Assembly (NCBI GenBank): GCA_016271365.2
Contig: CM028129.1
Span: forward strand, 1,010,737,501 to 1,010,801,500
From: Neoceratodus forsteri
Lineage: Eukaryota; Chordata; Ceratodontiformes; Ceratodontidae
Reading direction: 5' to 3'
Length of the DNA stretch: 64,000 nucleotides
Both the position numbers and the translations under genes were made by a program. Shown piece by piece: positions 56,750-64,000 of this stretch; position 1 is the stretch's first letter, and every line of letters begins with the position of its first letter. The notes under the pieces are model-generated. The model did no database searches. It was not told where the DNA came from and saw only the letters and a program-made list of their open reading frames with translations.

Positions 56750-59700
56750 CCGGCCATAGCTAATCTCCTAGCCAATTCCCGAGCTCATTTCTTCACATCA
56801 CCTTAGTTTCTTTAACCCTTTCCTACCCTCCACCATGCTACTGCGCCTACTATTGCTGCTTTGCCTCTCACCTTCCTTGGATCCAGAAGAGATAACTGTT
56901 GGAACCCATGCCATGGTGTTTAGGGCGACCACTCAACACTGTCCCCCTCTACTGTCCCCAGTGGATGCCCCTAAACCCTACATACATATATTACTGCTTC
57001 TGCATAGTAATCCTTGGGGAACCCCACAAAAAGGCTCACAACCAGTTCAGAACTCCTCAATCCCCCTGCTACCTTACTGGCACTACAATTACTCCCTATG
57101 CCTGTCCATTAAGCTGGTACTCTATGATAAAATCTATAACCATGCAGCAGGATCATCACCCACTATACATTGGATCCCAAGCAAGAAGAAAAAAACTGTC
57201 TGACTACTCATTACTCCTATCGCTATGCCCTCATCAAGCTAATCTTCTTTCTGCTGATCTGTGTTGGCACTGTTGAAATCAACCCTGGCCCCACTGAAAG
57301 CTCTATCTCCATCTGACCTAGCCTCCATAAATGGCTTGAGTTTTCTTCACATCAACGCCTGCAGCCTCCTAAAAAGTTCTCATTAATACAGGCCTGGGTT
57401 GCACACACCCTACCTGACTTTCTGGTTATATCTGAAACATGGCTCAAATCTGCAGCAAAGACAGTGAAATAAACCTTCCCAACTACCAGCTCTTCAGATC
57501 TGACCATCTATCCAGGGGCGGTGGGGTAGCCATCTATGTCAAAGCAAACATCTCTGCATCCTGCCTCAATTCTACATCACAACCAAAGGAATTCAATGCT
57601 TGTCAATTAAAATAACTCTTCCCAACACATCATCCTTTCAACTGATTGGTTGACAGGCCCCTCTGCAGGTCTCAAACTCCTATCCCACCTAGGATCTATA
57701 CTTAATCTAGGCCCTGAAGACACCATCATCTTAGGAGACCTGAACTTAAATTGGCTAACTAATGCATCTGCACCCCTAGTAACCTTCTGTGACAGTTATG
57801 GATTCACTCAATTAATCAAAGAACCAACAAGGATTAACCCAAAGAATAATCTCAACAGCACACTCCTAGACATTATGTTGGTAAATAAGCCTCATCATTA
57901 TCCCCATGCTGGAGTACTATTCAGTGACATAAGTGACCACTGTCCCATAGCTGCCATTAGATCAACAATCAAGCCACCCAATCCTGCAAAATTCCTCCCA
58001 CGAAGGTCAAAAAGAACTTTAATATTTCAGGATATTCCATGATCTGTGCCACACCACACGTTGGCAAGAATTCTATCTCACAGCCTCAATAGAGACAGCT
58101 CTTCAAATCTTAAATGATATAATCATAAGTGCCCTCAATTCACATGCACCCCTCACCAGTGTCAGAACCAAACTCAAATCCTGTCGCTGGTTCTCTGCTG
58201 ACCTTAAATCCATGATCTTGCCAGAGACAAACTCTGGAAAAGGGCAAGAAAGACAAAGGATCCAAATGACTGGCTTCAATTCAGAAAAGCCAGAAACTCC
58301 TGCACAAAACAAGTAAGAAATGCCAAGGCTGCCTTTCTACACAGCTGAATTGGATGCCTCCTATCACAACCCTTCCAGGTTCTGGGGTACCATAAAGGGG
58401 ATCCTAGGTCAAACTTCTACCCCTATCTTACCACCCAAAATTCACCTAAATAGTATTGAAATCACTGACAAGCAAAATATTTTGAATGCCTTTAACGATC
58501 ATTTCACTACAGCTGGCCTGGCTTTGACTCCTCACCTGCAAACCTATTAAGATTATCACTAAACCTACAATCTACTGAGGGACAAAAGGTTGCTTCCACA
58601 TTCTCATTCAAATCAATACTCTTAAAAGAAGTAGAAGACCTTCTACTCCAGCTTGATACAACTAAAAGTGCAGGTGCAGACTCCCTGGATCCCTACTTTC
58701 TAAAAGTAGCACTGCATGCCTTAGCCGCCCCCCTCACCCACCTCTTCAATCTGTCACTTGCCACTGGTTCTATCCCTCAATATGGAAGACAGCTCAAGTG
58801 TTTCCATTACTTAAGGCAGGTGATCCCATGGACCTCAACAATTATAGGCCCATTTCCATCTTACCAGTACTATCCAAGATGCTTGAGAAGCTGGTAAACT
58901 CTCAGTTAACTGCCTACCTTGATACCAACAATCTCCTTAATCCAGCTCAATCTGGGTTTAGATCTATGCACAGCACCATCTCTGCATTAGCAAAGTCACA
59001 AATGATTGGCAGACTGCCTTAGACAAAAGAATAATACCTGTGCTGTGTTTCTGGATCTAAGTAAAGCCTTTGACACTGTGGATCATGAACTTCTAATCTC
59101 CTCTCTGAACTCCATAGGCCTTGACTCACTCTCTCTGAAATGGTTCAGATGCTATCTCCGGAAGATTACAACTGGTAAAAATGAAGGTGATCTATCTACC
59201 TCTAAACCACTACGTAAAGAGGTGTGCCGCAAGGCTCCATCCTGGGTCCCATCCTTTTGCCATTTACATCAACAATATTGACTCCAATCTCTCACAATCT
59301 AATATTCACCTTTTGCAGATGACACTGTACTATATGTCAGCAATCCTCACCATCAAAAGCCTGTGAGCTTCTACAGTCTGAATTCTCCCTCCTTCAGCAC
59401 AACCTATTCGAAAAGAAATTACTACTAAATGCCAAGAAAACCAAAGCTATGTTCTTGCCACCAAGAACTGCTCTTCCACTGTCCCATCATTCACCCTCCC
59501 ACAACTCTCTACCATCCTTGGTGAAAATCTGGAATATGTAGACAAATTCAAATATCTTGGAGTATGGATAGACAATAAACTTGACTATACTACCCACATT
59601 GAAGAGCTCCTGAAAAGCTAAGACAAAGACTTGGTCTATTCTATAGGATCAAACACTACCTGACCAGAGATTCCAAACAAAGATTAATCCTAGCATCATT

Positions 59701-60570
59701 CCTGTCCCTCATTGATTATGCTGACTTCTCTATGGTCATTGCTCCTCTCCCATTTAAACAAATTAGACACTTTGTATCATAGAGCTATTAGATTCATTAC
59801 AGACCTTCCCTCCAGCACCCATCATTGCTCTCTCTACAATGCAGTCAGTTGGACATCCCTGCAACAAAGAAGAAATAAAAATGCTGCTATCTGGATCTAC
59901 AAAGCTCTGACAAACAAACTCCCTTCCTACATCTCAGACTGCTTCAACCGGATCACATCCAGGCCTTACACACTGAGGATCAATAAACTGATCATGCTGA
60001 AGATTCCTATCACCTGCACCCGGTATGGAAGAGCTGCAATCAGCTATTCCCTGGCACTTATCTGGAATTCTCTTCAAAAGACATTGAAACTGGATACCCT
60101 GATTCCTTTAACATCCTTCAAAAAGCTGTACACCAGCCTATTCCCAGATTCATGCAACTGCTTCCACAAGGCTTAGTCCTCCCACACCCCCACTCCTCCC
60201 ACACCCCTCTCCTCCACCCCTTTTAAAGCTCCCCTATTCTTCTATCGTTCCTCTAGCTCGTTCTCCATCAAACTTCATACATATATGCCCACCCAAGTCC
60301 CACTATCCAAGCCTTATCCCTACTAAACTGTTTGTTTCCTTTAATAGGTTTTAGGTTTATTGTCATTTTGCCTTGTATATATGTAAATATTTGTATATCT
60401 GTCTCATTCATAAATGATTGTATTTGTGCTTATTCAGTATCATGTTTTTGTGTACAATTTGTAACCTTTTATTGTTATGACCACTCAGGTCCATCTTGTA
60501 AATGAGCTATGCTCAATGATGTTCGCCTGAATAAATAAAGATTTTGATTGATTGATTGATTGATTGATAT
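56750..60570 (+). mobile_element. L2-like LINE, family a, long copy
   Basis: It contains a short hydrophobic 5' reading region, a 2A-like motif, an endonuclease and an RT, and ends in a 3' UTR with a TTGA tail (60,544-60,569). The 3' UTR phrase 'cttgtaaatgagctatgctc' is shared with the L2-type tail at 9.34 kb. Confidence 0.88.
57230..60176 (+). pseudogene. L2-like LINE endonuclease-reverse transcriptase
   Basis: It begins with 'LLICVGTVEINPGPTESSI' (2A-like, 57,266-57,292). The endonuclease is spread over frames 57,350-58,042: 'VISETWLKS', then 'IILGDLNLNW' near 57,730, 'FTQLIKEPTRINPKNN', 'FSDISDHCPIAAI'. The RT follows: '[20 protein letters not shown]' near 58,840, '[15 protein letters not shown]' near 58,950, 'FLDLSKAFDTVDHELLISSL' near 59,046, 'FADDTVLYVSN' near 59,315 (catalytic Asp pair intact), 'LLLNAKKTKAMF' near 59,425, and the C-terminal 'LDTLYHRAIRFITDLPSSTH' near 59,762. 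At least five frameshifts and several stops are present, so it is older than the family-b copy at 31-37 kb. Confidence 0.88.
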
Positions 60571-61485
60571 GTGGTACATCGCCACCTGGCTCGAGAGCCA
60601 AAATAGAATTAAAAAAAAAAGGTTACTTATTTAATATCTATGTGGTCATTTGTAAATAATCATAAATCTGTTCTAAATATGCTGGGCAGTATCCAGTAGT
60701 ATAAAGAAAATTAATACATCAGAATTAATAAATTGAAAAGAGGTCTAAATTAGACATTTTATTCCTTTAGACGCCACAAGATATTAAAAAGATTTAATAT
60801 CGATCATACTGTATTGAAAAGAGCTCCTTTTGTTATACAAGTATGTCTATTGAGAAGTTACATATCGTAAAAGTGTGTGATGAACCAGTAATAAAATCTG
60901 TTTTGGTGGCTTGCATTTCCAAATCTTTTTTTTCTATTATTTGTATAGCCCCCATTCCCCGCAAGTGACCCTCCCACCGAGATCCCATGTTTTTCCCCCC
61001 TTTGTAGCTCCCACCTCTCAAGTGTGCTGGTACAAGGACGGAAGTCCAGATGGATGACAAGCAGAAGCACACTGCCATCAAGCACCTACCAGCGACCTCC
61101 CCTTTCGGTACTCACTTCAGGAGCATTTCTACCGGCAATGAGGCAAACAGGCACACCTATGTTGCCCCCATAAACCCCTCTGAAGGTGGTGAGCATCCCA
61201 CTGGATGCTCTGCCCACCTCCCCCAGGCCGACCCCCGATAACCCAAGGTCATTCCTGAACCTGGGTCACTGGAGTCAATTTATTGGCCATCTTGAATCGT
61301 CCAAATAGCAGACATGAAGTTAGTCTAAGGAACAATTAAGCTTTGATAAGTTTCAAAACTTGAAAAGATAAGAGCAAGCATATTGTTAGTTTACTGTATA
61401 ATGAGTTTAGAGCATGAAGTAACAAATCTTGACAGTGATCCATAGACTGCTGTTAGGTAAACATTGGCACAACCATTGAAACATA
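60571..61485. other. No gene recognised
   Basis: Unassigned sequence; short overlapping frames around 60,850-61,240 show no domain. Confidence 0.5.
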
Positions 61486-61489
61486 AAGG

Positions 61490-61648
61490 ATAATGTATGG
61501 TCCTCTATTGTTAACCGGTTTGTTCACCAATGAGAGGTTGCCAGGATGACCAAGTAAACCTCGAGAGTGAAGCTCGAGAGGTTTACATCACCATGGCAAC
61601 CTCGAGATGTTACACAAACCGGTTAACGATAGAGGGACCATACATTAT
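61490..61648. repeat. ~160-bp palindromic fold-back, GAAGCTC core
   Basis: The left arm 'ataatgtatggtcctctatt' followed by 'gttaaccggtttgt' is inverted on the right as 'acaaaccggttaac' followed by 'gagggaccatacattat'. The inner arm 'gtaaacctcgaga' has its inverse around the loop 'gtgaagctc'. It is nearly symmetric end to end. Confidence 0.9.
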
Positions 61649-61652
61649 ATTT

Positions 61653-61934
61653 TATAGTGTATGGTCCCCATAAACTGTCAGAACAAATGAAGGTTTCTTA
61701 TGTTTGGCACCACCGCGAATGTTCTGGGACATTTTCTTGCTGCTGTGCTAGTTTTGGGAAGGCTGTCAGAGTGCGAGCAAAAAGGTACATGCATGCGCAT
61801 ATGGTCTCCATTTGTAATGCCATCGCTATGACGTACTCAAGAGAGGTTTATAACCACTTATGTCATAGTAATGGGATTATCAAGAAATTATTTTGCCGCT
61901 TTTTAGCAGTAATAATGACTCACCATACATTATA
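61653..61934. repeat. Adjacent degraded fold-back
   Basis: The termini 'tatagtgtatgg' (61,653) and 'ccatacattata' (61,923-61,934) are inverted. A central 'ctcaagagaggtttataacc' resembles the core of the neighbouring palindrome. The arms between are poorly conserved. Confidence 0.55.
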
Positions 61935-61939
61935 ATATG

Positions 61940-62600
61940 TTTTTATATTGAATTTCTTTATTACCAATGTGACTTTCTTTTGTTGGTACCATCCTATAAA
62001 TCCCATCCAGGGTCTCTATCCCAGGTGGCACAGACTCCCATCTAGCCACAGCATCTTGCCCAACAGCCTGTGGCCCCAGGTGGGGTCCTTATTTTTAGCT
62101 TCCCCTTACAGTGTACTTCAGGCCAGGTTCAAGATAGTCAATCCATAACATTACCAGGAGGAGTCTTCCATTCTCCGTGGCTAGTAGATGTGAAGGTTTT
62201 TCCCAGATTTTTGTCCTTGTCATCCTTCCTCTGAGTCAGTGTGTGAACTCTCCATGCTGGGGGAGTGACAGGAAATGTGTGGTCACTCATGTCACTAGCA
62301 GTATCTCTACCAAGCCCCAACCAGGAATTGCTCTGTGAGGGCAAAGGACTAAATCCATCTCCCGGGAAGAGAACATTTACATGGAAGCACTGTACCTTCC
62401 CTGCTGGCATCCAGTCCTGATTACCCAGGATGAGGTATAAGCCTGGTTTACCAGCATGCCAGAGCAGTCCCAAACCTCCTAGCACCACAGAGGTGGCTAA
62501 GACAATGTTATATAGTATCTTGCATCCACATATTATATCTGAAGGACAGTCTGAAAGAGGGATCATTACCCAGAGATTGGTGGGTGACTTTGTTTCTGAG
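61940..62600. other. No gene recognised
   Basis: Unassigned. A minus-strand open frame (62,138-62,617) has no recognisable domain. Confidence 0.45.
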
Positions 62601-62604
62601 CACT

Positions 62605-62835
62605 GAGAAGGGAGCACAGAGCAGTGAACCTTTGGACTCAGAGACCGAGGTTGAATCTCACAACTGCCATTTATTTACTCTGTGACTAAGCTAGTTTAAT
62701 ATCCATGTGCTTAACTCACTGTTAGCCACTGACCTTCACTCCACATTTTATGTGCACCTAATGGCTGTTGCCAGTTGTTCTGGGATTGCAAAACACTTTG
62801 GGATGTAGTGTATATGAGAGGCTCAATATTAAACC
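62605..62835 (+). repeat. Ancient SINE-like element (tentative)
   Basis: 'gaggttgaatctcacaac' looks like a B box. The far end 'cactttgggatgtagtgtat' plus 'gagaggctcaatatta' resembles the conserved 3' tail of old L2/core-type SINEs (memory-based comparison). Confidence 0.45.
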
Positions 62836-63430
62836 CAGTTCATTTGTTCCTTCCTTCCTTCTTCCCAGGCTGGCAAGCTTGGCTATTAACATTAGGCCAT
62901 TCCTGAGAAACCAGTCATTTTGGTTGTTGCGATTTCAGCAGATATTAGCATTTGGTTTTGATGGCGGTTGTAAGAAGCCACATGCTTTGGCATGTAAAGG
63001 AGAAGTGTAAGATATCCATAGTGGCATGCTCAGGATGAGTTCACAGAAATGGATAATTTCCACCAAGAACCATGGGGTCATAGTAAGGTAAGACAAGACA
63101 AGTTTCTTTTTAAATTTCCCTATCCCAGGGCTCTGGGTGCTGTATAGTTCACCAAAATGCAAAAATCAATTATATCTGAACAAAGAACAAACTACTTAGA
63201 CAGTACAACAATGCATTATAAAATGTATTCAGAAATAGTAAGTTAAAATCTTCAATATTATTTAAACTTGCTCCTTAAAGCCTTTGGCCATTTTGTTTTC
63301 TCACAGAAAGTCTATCCTGAATTGTAATAGGAACTAGGACAACATGTGAGGTACAAAAACAGAAGAGGGGAACTGTAGGGGGGAGTAGAAGGGGAATGGC
63401 TAACAAAGCAGGGCAGCAGGGGAAGGATAG
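62836..63430. other. No gene recognised
   Basis: Unassigned sequence leading to the CR1 ORF1 start. It may include CR1 leader in its last 100 bp. Confidence 0.45.
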
Positions 63431-63435
63431 TAGGA

Positions 63436-64000
63436 TGTAACACAAGTGAAGCTGCAGTGTTCATGGAAACACTATGGAGGTTAGAAGGATGCCCGGGGTA
63501 CAACATTTTAAGGAATGAAATAAGATGGCTTAATGAGATACTAGAGAGTATGCTAGGTGCAAGGAGACAGGATTACCACAGGACTACAAGGGAAGGATTT
63601 GAGGCAGAACGAAACAACATATTGAGGTACAAGAAAGAAAGACAGGATGATACACAAGGTCATGGAATGAACCAGCAAAGCATCATTCTTGGAAATAATG
63701 GAATCAGGAGAAAAGAGTGGCAGATGATGGAAGGAGGGGACAGAGAAAAGTTAACTCAAAAAGAATAAAAGAAGCACTAAAGAGCCCAACATTCTAGGTA
63801 CCTACTTCCAATAGGTATGAGGTGCTGGGGGAAGGGGAAGCAGGGGGCACAAAAAAACAAAGGAGGCGATGGAGGAGAAGGGGGGACAGGGGAGGATGAA
63901 CTATCTGCTCCTGGCATCAAGCAGGATGCAGAAACCATGGTTGAAAGGGAGAGTAAAAGGGAGAGCGCGGGTAAGACAAAAGGGAAGAGAAACCAGACGA
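63436..64000 (+). pseudogene. CR1-group LINE ORF1, 5' part, runs off the window
   Basis: The frame from 63,436 to 63,768 begins 'CNTSEAAVFMETLWRLEGCP' and continues 'ILRNEIRWLNEIL'. This aligns with the zinc-finger and helix of the copy A ORF1 ('CNGCGTAVF', 'FWRLRCCPVC', 'LREEIAHL'). Two zinc-ligand positions are replaced (C to S, C to Y). Stops follow 'LTQKE', and in another frame 'RYLLPIGMRCWGKGKQG' then 'APGIKQDAETMVERESKRES' continues to the window end. The esterase and ORF2 would lie beyond 64,000. The upstream boundary is uncertain. Confidence 0.65.

Noticed and set aside
62138..62617. 159-codon minus-strand frame
   Set aside because: No recognisable motif, no supporting context, length possible by chance.

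Overview
This window is non-genic DNA from a large, repeat-rich, probably CpG-methylated vertebrate genome. I found no host exon, rRNA, tRNA or CRISPR array. Almost every coding-looking stretch is a transposable-element gene, and most are broken by nonsense codons and small frameshifts, some at positions where CGA has become TGA. The mix is esterase-carrying CR1 LINEs, two L2-like LINE families, a PIF/Harbinger DNA transposon with spliced genes, a Crypton-type tyrosine recombinase, an L1/Tx1-like fragment and many palindromic fold-back repeats. That mix suits a large-genome lineage such as lungfish, a caecilian or salamander, or a coelacanth-like fish. The species itself is an inference that I cannot settle from sequence alone.

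Layout. 0-2 kb: no gene, one SINE-like repeat. 2-9.4 kb: a 5'-truncated L2-like LINE (family a), a long L2-like LINE of a second family (family b), and a third L2-type 3' end with an ACTTG tail. 9.4-12.5 kb: old repeats, including a 340-bp direct duplication. 12.55-20.64 kb: two CR1 LINEs joined head to tail, both with a zinc-finger/esterase ORF1 and an endonuclease/reverse-transcriptase ORF2. 20.86-23.07 kb: a ~370-bp palindrome and a 718-bp duplicated tandem block. 24,166-30,472: a complete 6.3-kb Harbinger element with terminal inverted repeats and a TCT target duplication. 30.5-31.3 kb: fold-backs and TATC microsatellites. 31.34-37.37 kb: a near-intact minus-strand L2-like LINE (family b) whose 5' end is made of 897-bp tandem monomers. 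37.4-44.1 kb: a fold-back, then a composite tandem repeat split by an inserted CR1. 44.66-46.01 kb: a Crypton-type recombinase pseudogene. 46.14-46.99 kb: a short CR1. 47-56 kb: mostly unassignable sequence with fold-backs, an L1/Tx1 fragment and a second copy of the composite repeat. 56.1-60.6 kb: a SINE and a long L2-like LINE (family a). 60.6-64 kb: fold-backs, an ancient SINE-like tail and the start of another CR1 that runs off the right edge.

How the parts work. The LINEs copy through their own endonuclease and reverse transcriptase, and their 3' ends carry family-specific microsatellite tails. The Harbinger element encodes a DDE transposase and a SANT/Myb-like DNA-binding protein on the minus strand, and a third coiled-coil reading frame on the plus strand. 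The most notable structures are the Harbinger gene arrangement, the 897-bp promoter-like monomers of the L2-like LINE, the Crypton remnant, the composite satellite-like repeat found at three loci, and the density of long palindromes.
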